From Burkholderiales bacterium (GTDB lineage: Bacteria > Pseudomonadota > Gammaproteobacteria > Burkholderiales > Burkholderiaceae_E), in the NCBI GenBank assembly GCA_026399875.1, contig JAPLQF010000042.1, positions 1-64,000 of the forward strand: DNA of 64,000 bases, read 5' to 3'. The notes beneath the pieces were generated by a model that worked only from the letters and a program-made list of their open reading frames with translations, did not search any database and was not told the origin of the DNA. Each line of letters starts with the position of its first letter. Within the stretch, counting starts at the first letter, position 1. Position numbers and translations under genes: made by a program. Positions 7,916 to 16,642 of this stretch are shown here, one piece after another.

Positions 7916-9186
7916 GGTCGCTGCTCAGCCTGGCGATGCGCAGCGCCTGGAACCGGCGCGGTACGCTGTCGCTGGTGGTGGCGTCGATCGCGCTGGCCAC
8001 GCTGCTGCTGTTGAGCCTGGAGCGCATGCGCACCGACATGCGAGAGAGTTTTTCACAGGCGGTGAGCGGCACCGACCTGATCGTCGGGGCGCGCACGGGG
8101 CCCGTGCAGTTGATGCTCTACACCGTCTTCCGCATCGGCGGCGCCACCAGAAACATCAGCATGAGCAGTGTGCAGGCGCTGCAGGGTCATCGGGCCGTCG
8201 CCTGGGTGGTGCCGGTTTCACTGGGCGACTCGCACCGCGGCTTCCCGGTGCTTGGCACCACACCGGCTTACTTTCAGCATTTCCGCTACGGCGATCGACA
8301 GCCACTCGCGCTTGCCCAAGGACAGCCGTTTCGCGGCGATCTGGACGGGCTCTTTGAGACGGTGCTCGGCGCCGAGGTCGCGCAGCGCCTGGGCTATCGA
8401 CTGGGCCAGCGCATCACGCTCAGCCATGGCGCCGGCGGCACGCCCGGCCTCGAACATGGTGACAAGCCCTTCACCGTCGCGGGCATTCTGGCGCGCACCG
8501 GCACGCCAGTCGACCGCACCGTTCACGTCAGCCTTCAGGGCATCCAGGCCATCCACCTCGACTGGGCGGCCGGTTCGCCCATGCCCGGGCTCGTGATTCC
8601 GGCCGAGCAGGCGAGAAAGTTCGACCTCGAGCCCAAAGAGGTGACGGCGGCCCTGGTCGGGTTGAAGAACCGCGCCGCCGTGTTTGCGGTGCAGCGCCAT
8701 GTCGCCGCGCTGGCCGACGAGCCCTTGATTGCGGTGCTGCCCGGCGTGGCGCTCGACGAACTGTGGGGCGTGATCGGCATGGGCGAGCGCGCGCTGCTCG
8801 CCATGTCTGCCTTGGTCGCCGTGGTGAGCCTGGCCGGTCTGGTGGCGGTGGTCCTGGCCGGGCTCAGCGAACGCCGACGCGAACTGGCCGTGCTGCGCGC
8901 GGTGGGCGCTGGGCCGCGGCATGTGATGCTGTTGCTGGCTGCCGAGGGCGCGCTGGTCACGCTGGCCGGCGCGGTGCTCGGTTGCATCCTGACCTTTGCT
9001 TTCATCGCCGCGGCGGGGCCGTTGATGCAGACGCGATTCGGCGTCACCCTGCAACTTTCCGCGCCGACGCAGTCTCAATGGATCTTGCTCTCCGCCGTGG
9101 TGGTGGCGGGGATGCTTGCAAGCCTGGTACCCGCGCTGCGCGCCTACCGCCTGTCGTTGGCCGACGGGCTTTCACCAAGAGCCTGA
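7912..9186 (+). CDS. FtsX/MacB-type ABC transporter permease of the zinc island
   Basis: 424 residues. One N-terminal membrane helix (about 21-40) is followed by a large extracytoplasmic domain (about 50-270) and three C-terminal helices; the motif SERRRELAVLRAVGAGPRHV before the third helix is typical of FtsX-like permeases. The ATG overlaps the upstream ATPase stop. Such two-gene systems usually act as mechanotransmission or export devices rather than importers. Association with DUF2796 and DUF3299 proteins resembles the Zrg zinc-uptake gene set. Its ATPase partner is broken in this sequence. Confidence 0.82.
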   Translation: MRSLLSLAMRSAWNRRGTLSLVVASIALATLLLLSLERMRTDMRESFSQAVSGTDLIVGARTGPVQLMLYTVFRIGGATRNISMSSVQALQGHRAVAWVVPVSLGDSHRGFPVLGTTPAYFQHFRYGDRQPLALAQGQPFRGDLDGLFETVLGAEVAQRLGYRLGQRITLSHGAGGTPGLEHGDKPFTVAGILARTGTPVDRTVHVSLQGIQAIHLDWAAGSPMPGLVIPAEQARKFDLEPKEVTAALVGLKNRAAVFAVQRHVAALADEPLIAVLPGVALDELWGVIGMGERALLAMSALVAVVSLAGLVAVVLAGLSERRRELAVLRAVGAGPRHVMLLLAAEGALVTLAGAVLGCILTFAFIAAAGPLMQTRFGVTLQLSAPTQSQWILLSAVVVAGMLASLVPALRAYRLSLADGLSPRA

Positions 9187-9187
9187 C

Positions 9188-9805
9188 ATGCGAAATGCTC
9201 TGAAACTGCTTTTCTGTGTCGCCATCTGGGCAACGCTCGCGCCCGCGTCGGCGCAGAACGCGGCCGTGCCCAGCATCCTGCCGGGCGCAGCTTCGACGAA
9301 GGACCCAGTGGCGGTCCCCGCATCGGCGGCGCCTACCTCAGGTGTGTTTCGCAAAATTACCTGGGACGACCTCATGCCTAAGGACTGGGACCCGCTGAAG
9401 GAATTCAAGGGCCTGAACATGTCGGCCCTGTCCGACAGCGACCCGCGAGCCAACGCCATGCTCAAGCGACTCCGCGAGGTGTGGGACAACGCCCCCACCA
9501 ACGCCGCCATGGAAGGCGCGACCGTGCGCATCCCCGGCTACTTGGTGCCGCTGGAGGAGTCCAAGGCGGGGATGACGGAATTCCTTTTGGTGCCGTACTT
9601 CGGCGCCTGCATTCATTCGCCGCCGCCGCCATCCAACCAGATCATCCATGTTCTGCCGAAGGCGCCAGCCAAGGGCCTACGCTCGATGGATGCAGTGTGG
9701 ATCAGTGGCACTTTGAGAACGGTGCGTGCGGACACCAGCATGGGCGTGAGCAGCTACCGCATGGATGCGGTGCTGGTGGTGCCGTATTCGCAGAAAGAGC
9801 GCTGA
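9188..9805 (+). CDS. DUF3299 secreted protein of the zinc island
   Basis: 205 residues from the ATG at 9188, 1 bp after the permease stop. A signal peptide ends at ASAQN. The mature protein begins with a Pro/Ala/Ser-rich linker, then the DUF3299 core with WDDLMPKDWDP and GYLVPLEES. FLLVPYFGACIHSPPPPSNQ, with a cysteine and a histidine next to a poly-proline turn, is the most conserved part of the family and could bind metal. Family members often sit beside FtsX-type ABC permeases and DUF2796. Function is unknown; zinc handling in the periplasm is inferred from the neighbours. It is the last gene of the cluster. Confidence 0.8.
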   Translation: MRNALKLLFCVAIWATLAPASAQNAAVPSILPGAASTKDPVAVPASAAPTSGVFRKITWDDLMPKDWDPLKEFKGLNMSALSDSDPRANAMLKRLREVWDNAPTNAAMEGATVRIPGYLVPLEESKAGMTEFLLVPYFGACIHSPPPPSNQIIHVLPKAPAKGLRSMDAVWISGTLRTVRADTSMGVSSYRMDAVLVVPYSQKER

Positions 9806-10221
9806 GAGCCGGTGTGCTAAGCACCGTCACATGCTGCGCGTGCGGTCGCGGCGCCAGTCAGCGTGGATACGGCGTCTGAAGGCAGCCAGTGGTGACGTGC
9901 CGCTTCTGGCCGGGACGAGCCATAGAGAACCGCCACGCGACGACCCGCTACCCGACTCATTGCTGACATTGGTTGGTCCCGCCCGACTCAATGAGTGTCG
10001 ACGCCGGAGTAATGCTGACCCACGTTCCGTTGCTGGCGACGGAGTAAACGCGACCCATGTGGAGTCCTTGGGTTATGTGGTCGCCGGCGCCGCTTTCTGC
10101 GCTTGACCGGCTATGCACTCGTCCTTCAACTGATGGTTCTCGCCGGTGATCTGCACGATGTGGGCTTGGTGCAGAAAACTCTACTGCCGCCGTATCAGTG
10201 GCCGCTGTTATTCTGAAAGAC
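9806..10221. other. Intergenic region, 416 bp, holding an IS21-family remnant
   Basis: No intact gene. The right half (about 9960-10180) carries the decayed end of an IS21-type element on the minus strand, listed separately. The left part (9806-9960) shows nothing recognisable. The last 40 bp supply the leader of the LysE gene. Confidence 0.6.
9960..10180 (-). mobile_element. Remnant of an IS21-family insertion sequence (istB 3' end plus terminal repeats)
   Basis: Reading the minus strand from about 10180 to the TAA at 10073-10075 gives a 35-residue tail containing FLHQAHIVQITGEN and QLKDECIAG. This closely resembles the last residues of IS21-type IstB ATPases (…LLHHAHVVQITGESYRLKDKR…). Downstream on the same strand are two imperfect copies of a TGGGTC…TTACTCCG…CG unit (about 10030-10057 and 9994-10023), like the multiple terminal repeats of IS21 elements. 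IstA and most of IstB are absent. The fragment cannot move by itself. It sits at the 3' border of the zinc island. Confidence 0.6.
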
Positions 10222-10833
10222 ATGCCCGAGGTCGATTGGTTCAAACTCGCCGCGTTTGTGTGGTTCGCGTGGGTGGGTTCTGTCACGCCCGGGCCTAACA
10301 ATGCGATCGCCCTGTCTACATCTGCCAACTTCGGCGCCCGCGCGGTCGCGCCGCATTCGATCGGTGTCGCAGTCGGATTCTCGTCCATGCTGGTTGCGGC
10401 TGGCCTGGGAGCCTACGGCCTGCTGCTCGAATCCCCGACGCTCGCGCAGGCGCTCAAATTGTTTGGCGTGCTGTATCTGTGCTGGCTCGGCGTTCAGCTC
10501 GCCCGCTCGGGCTCGATGTCCGAGAGAGCGGTCGCACGTGCGCCGCGCTGGTTTGAGAGTGCGGTGTTTCAGTACGCCAATCCGAAGGCCTGGATGTTGG
10601 CTGCAGGCACCGTGGGCGCATACCAGGGGCTCGCACAGCCCGCCTGGCTGGAGCAGGCGCTGATCGTGGCAATCTTCACGGTCTGCTGCGTGATCTCGAA
10701 TTTTATCTGGGCGTGGCTGGGAACCGCGATGCGCGCTTGGCTCGAGGTCGGATCCCGGCTGCGGGTCTTCAACCTCGCCGCGGGCGCCTCGCTGGTACTC
10801 ACCGCGGTATGGCTGTGGCGGGGCTCGGCCTAG
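10222..10833 (+). CDS. LysE/RhtB-family amino-acid exporter
   Basis: 203 residues from ATG 10222, preceded by GAAAG; an in-frame GTG at 10198 would add eight residues of unlikely leader. About six membrane segments are seen. The family motif at the first helix is SVTPGPNNAIALSTSANFG. A second conserved part, QYANPKAWMLAAGT, is typical of the fourth helix region. Known relatives export homoserine, threonine, lysine or similar compounds through the inner membrane; the substrate here is unknown. It lies immediately beyond the IS remnant and ahead of kup. Confidence 0.87.
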   Translation: MPEVDWFKLAAFVWFAWVGSVTPGPNNAIALSTSANFGARAVAPHSIGVAVGFSSMLVAAGLGAYGLLLESPTLAQALKLFGVLYLCWLGVQLARSGSMSERAVARAPRWFESAVFQYANPKAWMLAAGTVGAYQGLAQPAWLEQALIVAIFTVCCVISNFIWAWLGTAMRAWLEVGSRLRVFNLAAGASLVLTAVWLWRGSA

Positions 10834-11061
10834 GACTCCGCTCGGCCACGGGACGATTCGCCGAATCATAAAATGTAGGTGACGCAAGCCGATCGGATCC
10901 GGTCTCGGGTTTGGATCGGAATCGATGGCGGAGTTCGTCGGAATAGGCACTGAGCGAGTACCGATTACCGGGAAGGGGGTGGACGGGAGTAAACTGCGCC
11001 CACGATTTTGCCCCTCGGCAATAAAGCCCACTCGGCGTCCCGCTTGATGAAACTGCAATGA

Positions 11062-11086
11062 GCGCAAGACACCTTGCGCAAGACAC
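11062..11086. repeat. 11-bp direct repeat upstream of kup
   Basis: GCGCAAGACAC occurs at 11062-11072 and again at 11076-11086, separated by 3 bp and giving a 14-bp period. The second copy ends 12 bp before the kup ATG. It could be a tandem operator or a slippage product; no regulator is known to me for this motif. Confidence 0.7.
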
Positions 11087-11098
11087 TGAGCGCACCCC

Positions 11099-12880
11099 AT
11101 GAGCGCATCGCATTCGCAACGCCTGCCGACCCTGCTGCTTGGTGCACTGGGTGTGGTGTTTGGCGATATCGGCACCAGCCCGCTCTATGCATTCAAAGAG
11201 GCCTTTGCCCAGCCGCATGGGTTGCTTCTGACGCCGGACAAGATCTTTCCGGTTCTGTCGATGATGTTCTGGGCAATCACGCTGATTGTCTCGATCAAAT
11301 ACGTGCTGGTGATCCTGCGCTTTGACAATCGGGGCGAGGGTGGCGTGCTGGCGCTGTTGTCCAATGTGTTGGCGCTGGTGCGAGACCGCCCGCGCATGAC
11401 CTGGTTTGTCAGTGTACTGGGCATCTTCGCTGCTGCACTTTTTTATGGCGATGCGGTGATTACGCCGGCGATCTCGGTGCTTTCGGCGGTCGAGGGCATC
11501 ACGGTTGCAGCCCCCTCGCTCGAACGCTATATCGTCCCGATCGCGCTGGTGATTCTCATCGGACTGTTCATGCTGCAGCGAAGTGGCACCGCCAGTGTCG
11601 GTGCGCTCTTTGGGCCGGTTGCGCTGATGTTTTTCGTGGAGCATCCCGGATGGAGCTTCATTGCCCTGAGCGCCGTCTTCCTGACGCTCACCGGTGCCGA
11701 GGCGCTCTATGCCGATCTGGGACACTTCGGCGCGCGACCGATTCAAGTCGGTTGGTTTGTGCTGGTGTTTCCCTGTCTGATGCTCAACTACCTTGGACAG
11801 GGTGCCCTGGTTCTGCGCGACCCGGAGGCCGCCCGCAACCCGTTTTTTCTGCTCGCCCCTGATTTTCTGCTGGTGCCGCTGGTGATCCTGGCCACACTGG
11901 CGACTGTCATCGCTTCGCAGGCGACCATCTCGGGGGCGTTTTCGGTCACGCAACAAGCCTCGCGCCTGAACTATCTGCCCCGCCTGAAGGTGCTCTACAC
12001 CTCCGATGTGTCACAAGGTCAGATCTATATTCCGGTGGTCAACTGGATGCTGCTGGTCGCAGTGCTGGCGCTGGTCATCACCTTCGGAAGCTCGACCAAG
12101 CTTGCCGCAGCGTATGGCGTGGCGGTGTCGGGCGATCTGCTGATCGGCAGCTTGCTCCTGATGGTTGCCGTTCTGATGACAACTTCCAGACGGATCAAGC
12201 TTCTGCTGCCTTTGATGGCAGTGTTTCTGGTTCTCGAGATTTGCTTTTTCGCTGCCAATATCAGCAAAGTCTTCGAAGGCGGCTGGTTCCCGCTGATGGT
12301 TGCATCGATCATGTTCACGGTGCTGACCACCTGGCGTCGGGGCATGGAGATCATGCGGGCTCGCAAGGAGGCCTCACCGCGCGTGGCCAGCGACGATCTC
12401 GACCTTGATCTGTCCGGCATCACCCGGGTTCCCGGCGTGGCGGTGTTCTTCAGTTCGACGCGCACCGGTTATCCGGCAAGTTTTCTTCACAACCTCAAGC
12501 ACAACAAGGTGGTGCATGAACAGACGGTCTTCATGTCGATCGAATTCGATGACGTGCCCCGTGTGCTCGATGACGAACGCATCGAATTGCAGCGCCGGGA
12601 TGGCGGCATTTACCGGCTGGTCGGGCACTTCGGCTATCGTGAAGACCCTGATATCCGCCGACTGCTGAAGCTGGCGCGCCGAAAAGGTCTCGAGATCAAC
12701 CTCGACGACACCTCTTATTTCACCAGCAAGCCGGTGATCGTGTCGGTCTCGCGTCGCGGGGTGTTCGGATGGCGCCGGTCGCTCTTTGGCTGGATGATGC
12801 AGAACAGTCCGACCGCAGCCAGTTATTTCAGGCTGCCGCCGAATCGCGTGATCGAGCTTGGTTCGCAGGTGGCGGTCTAG
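11099..12880 (+). CDS. kup: Kup-family potassium uptake protein, with internal in-frame deletion
   Basis: 593 residues; family members such as E. coli Kup have about 622. N-terminal GVVFGDIGTSPLYA, then TPAISVLSAVEG, FLTLTGAEALYADLGHFG, LNYLGQGAL, NPFFLLAP and the C-terminal NLKHNKVVHEQTV and PPNRVIELG are all canonical. Between GPVALM and FFVEHPGWSF (near 11625-11645) about 30 residues present in relatives (the WFL…ALNP…A segment, most of one membrane helix) are missing without loss of frame. Kup imports K+ with protons across the inner membrane. With a helix gone the product may not work. Confidence 0.9.
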   Translation: MSASHSQRLPTLLLGALGVVFGDIGTSPLYAFKEAFAQPHGLLLTPDKIFPVLSMMFWAITLIVSIKYVLVILRFDNRGEGGVLALLSNVLALVRDRPRMTWFVSVLGIFAAALFYGDAVITPAISVLSAVEGITVAAPSLERYIVPIALVILIGLFMLQRSGTASVGALFGPVALMFFVEHPGWSFIALSAVFLTLTGAEALYADLGHFGARPIQVGWFVLVFPCLMLNYLGQGALVLRDPEAARNPFFLLAPDFLLVPLVILATLATVIASQATISGAFSVTQQASRLNYLPRLKVLYTSDVSQGQIYIPVVNWMLLVAVLALVITFGSSTKLAAAYGVAVSGDLLIGSLLLMVAVLMTTSRRIKLLLPLMAVFLVLEICFFAANISKVFEGGWFPLMVASIMFTVLTTWRRGMEIMRARKEASPRVASDDLDLDLSGITRVPGVAVFFSSTRTGYPASFLHNLKHNKVVHEQTVFMSIEFDDVPRVLDDERIELQRRDGGIYRLVGHFGYREDPDIRRLLKLARRKGLEINLDDTSYFTSKPVIVSVSRRGVFGWRRSLFGWMMQNSPTAASYFRLPPNRVIELGSQVAV

Positions 12881-13851
12881 CCGTTCAAGACCCGGGCGAA
12901 CAGGTCGTGATCGACATTGCCGCCGCACAGCGTCAGGCCAATCTGTTTGCCCTTGATGAGGTCAGGCCTTTCCTTGGCCAGTTTCATCGCTGCAGCAAGC
13001 GGCGCCGCGCCAGCGCCCTCGGCCACATTGTGGGTGTCGATGAAAAGCGCTTTCATCGCACCGGCAACCTCAAGGTCGCTGACCTGGACAACCTCGTCGA
13101 CTTCGCTGAACAGAATCTCGAGTGCTTTCGGGTCGGGGGTACGACAGGCCATGCCGTCGGCAATCAAGGTGCTCACCGGTGCCTCGATCGCACGGCGTGC
13201 TGCAATCGACAGGGCATAGGCCGGCGCATGCGTCGAGACGACGCCGATCAGCTTCATCTTGCGACCGAGGGCGGCTCGCGCGGCCGCTGCCGCACAGATC
13301 CCTGAGCCCAGGCCGATCGGCACGAACACCGCATCGAGATCGGGCGCCGCGCGAAACATCTCGAGCCAGCCGGTGGCAACACCGCTCACCAGATCGAGAT
13401 GAAACGACGGCACGCGATGAAGTTCGCGCTGCACGGCAAGCGTTGCAGCATGTTCGCTGGCTTCCTGGAAGTCGCTGCCGTATTCGATGAGTTCGGCGCC
13501 GAAGGCCTGCATTGCGGCATTCTTTTCGCGGCTGTTGCCGTGCGGCACGACGATCGTGGTCGGAATGCGATAGCGTCGGGCTGCAAACGCGAGCGACTGG
13601 CCATGGTTGCCGCGCGTGGCGGAGATGATGCCCGGGCAGTCGGGCTGCCTGCGGGCCAGGCCTTCGAGATACACCAGACCGCCTCTGACCTTGAAGGCGC
13701 CGGTGGGGGTATGGTTCTCGTGCTTGAGCCAGACTTGGGTGCCGAGTCGCTGTGCCAGCAGAGGCCAGGCGTATTGTGGTGTGGCCGGCATCGACTGATA
13801 GACGACCGCGGCAGCAGATTCGATTTGGGGCAGTGTCGGCAGTTGGCTCAT
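12877..13851 (-). CDS. Threonine dehydratase-like PLP enzyme (fold type II)
   Basis: 324 residues from the ATG at 13851 (MSQLPTL); the open frame continues upstream as an arginine-rich, unlikely extension. PTGAFKVRGG holds the PLP lysine (K54), TRGNHGQSLA is the substrate/phosphate loop, and CGGNVD near the C-terminus corresponds to the SGGN-type cofactor motif. No ACT regulatory domain follows, so a catabolic-type or general serine/threonine dehydratase is most likely, yielding 2-oxobutanoate or pyruvate. It overlaps the end of kup tail-to-tail by 4 bp and diverges from parE. Confidence 0.82.
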   Translation of the reverse strand: MSQLPTLPQIESAAAVVYQSMPATPQYAWPLLAQRLGTQVWLKHENHTPTGAFKVRGGLVYLEGLARRQPDCPGIISATRGNHGQSLAFAARRYRIPTTIVVPHGNSREKNAAMQAFGAELIEYGSDFQEASEHAATLAVQRELHRVPSFHLDLVSGVATGWLEMFRAAPDLDAVFVPIGLGSGICAAAAARAALGRKMKLIGVVSTHAPAYALSIAARRAIEAPVSTLIADGMACRTPDPKALEILFSEVDEVVQVSDLEVAGAMKALFIDTHNVAEGAGAAPLAAAMKLAKERPDLIKGKQIGLTLCGGNVDHDLFARVLNG

Positions 13852-13904
13852 GGGTGATCGACCTTGTTGGCGGGGCTGTCGCCGATTCACGCGATAATCG
13901 CGGG

Positions 13905-16002
13905 ATGGCAACACGCAAGCAAGACTACACCGAGGCCTCAATCAGGGTTCTCAAGGGCCTGGAGCCGGTTCGCCAGCGCCCGGGAATGTATACCCGCACT
14001 GACAATCCGCTGCATATCGTGCAGGAGGTGATCGACAACGCGGCCGATGAAGCATTGGCCGGGCACGCCCGCGTCATTGGCGTGAGCTTGCTCGCCGATG
14101 GCAGCGTCGTGGTGGATGACGATGGCCGCGGGATTCCGGTGGGCATCCATCCCGAAGAGGGCGTCTCGACAGTCGAGATTGTTTTCACGCGGCTTCACTC
14201 CGGTGGCAAGTTCGACAAGCAGGCGGGCGGCGCCTACAGCTTTTCCGGCGGCCTGCACGGGGTTGGTGTGTCGGTCACCAATGCCCTGTCGCTGCGGCTC
14301 GAGGTGACGGTCTGGCGCTCGGATGATCGGGGCAATGGCGTTCATACCCTTGTCTTTGCCGGCGGCGACATCATCGAGCCGCTGGTGTCGCGTCCGGCCG
14401 CGAAGGGCGAGCGGCGCAGCGGTACCCGAGTGCAGGTGTGGCCCGACCCGAAGTATTTCGACAGTCAGGTGCTCCCATTGTCCGACCTCGAGCGTCTTCT
14501 GCGCTCCAAGGCGGTCCTGCTGCCGGGCGTCGAGGTCACGCTCCAGAACCAGAAGACCGGGCAAACCCAGGCCTGGAAATTCGCCGAAGGGCTTCGCGGC
14601 TATCTCTCCCAGGCACTCGCCGCTGACAGCTCGGGCGGCGGTCTCAGCCAGGCGGGGGAGCCGTCAGAAGGCTCGCCGATCGTGCCGCTCTTTGAAGGCG
14701 AGCAATACGCGCTGGCAGGACATGACACCTTTGCGCTAGGCGAGGGCGCGCAATGGGTGGTGGCCTGGACCGAGTCAGGCGCACTGATTCGCGAGTCCTA
14801 TGTGAACCTGATTCCGACGCCAGCCGGCGGCACGCATGAGTCGGGGCTGCGCGAGGGCCTGTTCAATGCGGTCAAGGGGTTTGTGGAGATGCATTCGCTG
14901 CTGCCCAAGGGCGTGCGGCTGATGCCGGAGGATGTCTTTGCGCGGGCGAGTTTCGTGCTTTCGGCCAAGGTGCTCGACCCGCAGTTTCAGGGGCAGATCA
15001 AGGAGCGCTTGAATTCGCGCGATGCATTGCGGCTGGTGGCCGGCTTTGCGCGCGGGCAGTTTGAGCTCTGGCTCAATGAGCATGTCGAGTGGGGCCGCAA
15101 GCTTGCCGATCTGGTGATCCGTCAGGCACAGGCGCGCCAGCGCTCGGCGCAGAAGGTTGAAAAACGCAAGAGCTCGGGCGTGGCGGTGCTGCCCGGCAAG
15201 CTCACCGACTGCGAAAGCACCGACCTCGATCGCAACGAGGTGTTCCTGGTCGAAGGCGACTCGGCCGGCGGCTCGGCCAAGATGGGGCGCGAAAAGGGCT
15301 ATCAGGCGATCCTGCCGCTGCGCGGCAAGGTGCTCAATACCTGGGAATCCGACCGCGACCGCCTCTTTGCCAATACCGAGATCCACGATATATCGGTGGC
15401 CATCGGCATCGATCCGCATGGCCCGAATGATGCGGTCGACCTGGCCAATCTGCGCTACGGCAAGATCTGCATCCTGTCGGATGCCGATGTCGACGGTGCC
15501 CATATCCAGGTGCTGCTGCTCACGCTGTTTTTGCGCCATTTTCCGAAGCTGATCGAGGCCGGCCGAATTTATGTCGCAAGGCCGCCGCTCTTTCGGCTTC
15601 TTGCGTCATTTCCCGAAGCTGATCGAGGCAGGCCGGATTTACGTGGCTCGCCCGCCGCTCTTTCGGGTCGATGTGCCGGCGCAGGGCAAGCGCCCGCTGC
15701 GCAAGCTTTATTGCCTGGATGATGGGGAATTGCGCCATACAGAGGACAAATTGCGCAAGGATGGCCTGCGTGACGGGGTATGGTCGATCTCGCGATTCAA
15801 GGGCCTCGGTGAGATGACTGCCGAGCAGTTATGGGAGACCACGCTCAATCCCGAGACCCGCCGCCTGCTGCAGGTTGATTACGGTTCGATTGATACCAAT
15901 GCCACGCAGCAGCGCTTCACGATGCTGATGGGCAAGGGCGAGGCGGCCGCGCGTCGCAGCTGGCTCGAAGAGCACGGCAACGAGGTCGAAGTCGATGTGT
16001 AA
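13905..16002 (+). pseudogene. parE: DNA topoisomerase IV subunit B, frame broken by a 70-bp imperfect tandem duplication
   Basis: GHKL ATPase motifs are EVIDNAADEAL, DDGRGIPV and GGLHGVGVSVTNAL; the Toprim region has EGDSAGGSAK and LSDADVDGAHI. The first frame runs from ATG 13905 into 15594-15722, and the second resumes from about 15597 to 16002. A segment encoding FLRHFPKLIEAGRIYVARPP is present twice (about 15529-15598 and 15599-15667), shifting the frame by +1. Removing 70 bp restores one frame of 675 codons, close to the expected size. The protein pairs with ParC (16643) to decatenate chromosomes and is essential in most bacteria, so real inactivation is unlikely. A GATAAT sequence ends 6 bp before the ATG. 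Confidence 0.9.
15529..15667 (+). repeat. 70-bp imperfect tandem duplication inside parE
   Basis: Two adjacent copies encode the same residues (FLRHFPKLIEAGRIYVARPPLFR) but differ at about ten positions. All differences are synonymous, mostly at third codon positions (for example cgc/cgt, gcc/gca, tat/tac, gtc/gtg, agg/cgc). One extra base between copies shifts the frame. Confidence 0.9.
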
Positions 16003-16029
16003 CTACTATTTTTTTCCAGGGAGAAGATC

Positions 16030-16632
16030 ATGTTGAATGACTGGATCAAGAACTTGTTCAGGGCCTTGCGTCCCATCGGATTGCCTTTGCGTTCGATGCT
16101 GGCGGTGCTCATGCTTGCCGGGACGGCGATGCTGGCGGCTTGCGGTGGATCCACCGATGGCGCCACCGGAGGCCCCGCGCTCCAGAGTCCGAGTCCGGGT
16201 GGCGGAATCGGAGCAGGCACATCGATACTGACGGTCACGAATGCCTTTCCGATAAGTGGCGCAGGGTCTCTCACGGTCACCAGCAGCAGCAGTTCGACTC
16301 TGTCCGGCAGCAATCGCCAGCTGGTGATCATTGCAAGCGGTACCAGCACCAATGGCGCCGGTTCACTGTTTCATCGAATCACGGTCGATTACGACTCGGT
16401 GACCGGCACCGTGATCGGGGTCCTGGATCAATGGGGGACCAGTCTGGCGACACCCGCGGCAAGCGCTGGCTGTGCGGTGGTCACCACGGTCAACATCCCT
16501 CAGTTGTGCAACAACACTGTCTTTGTCGACCCGATTCTGAACCAGATTACCTTCAGCAACACTGTGCTGCGCGGTTCGAACACCTTCGCCTCGACCCTCA
16601 ACGCCATCAGGCTGTCGTTCACCGCGCTCTGA
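16030..16632 (+). CDS. Putative lipoprotein between parE and parC
   Basis: 200 residues, preceded by a good AGGGAGA ribosome site. A hydrophobic signal with lipobox LAAC, lipidation cysteine C38 followed by GG, predicts a lipoprotein; the +2 glycine suggests outer-membrane sorting. The first 20 residues before the hydrophobic core are unusually long and basic. The mature part is rich in Ser, Thr and Gly with beta-type repeats and no recognised domain. Two cysteines (GCAVV and QLCNN) could form a disulfide. It starts 27 bp after parE and ends 10 bp before parC, so it is probably co-transcribed with them. Function unknown. Confidence 0.75.
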   Translation: MLNDWIKNLFRALRPIGLPLRSMLAVLMLAGTAMLAACGGSTDGATGGPALQSPSPGGGIGAGTSILTVTNAFPISGAGSLTVTSSSSSTLSGSNRQLVIIASGTSTNGAGSLFHRITVDYDSVTGTVIGVLDQWGTSLATPAASAGCAVVTTVNIPQLCNNTVFVDPILNQITFSNTVLRGSNTFASTLNAIRLSFTAL

Positions 16633-16642
16633 CCCGTCCTCG

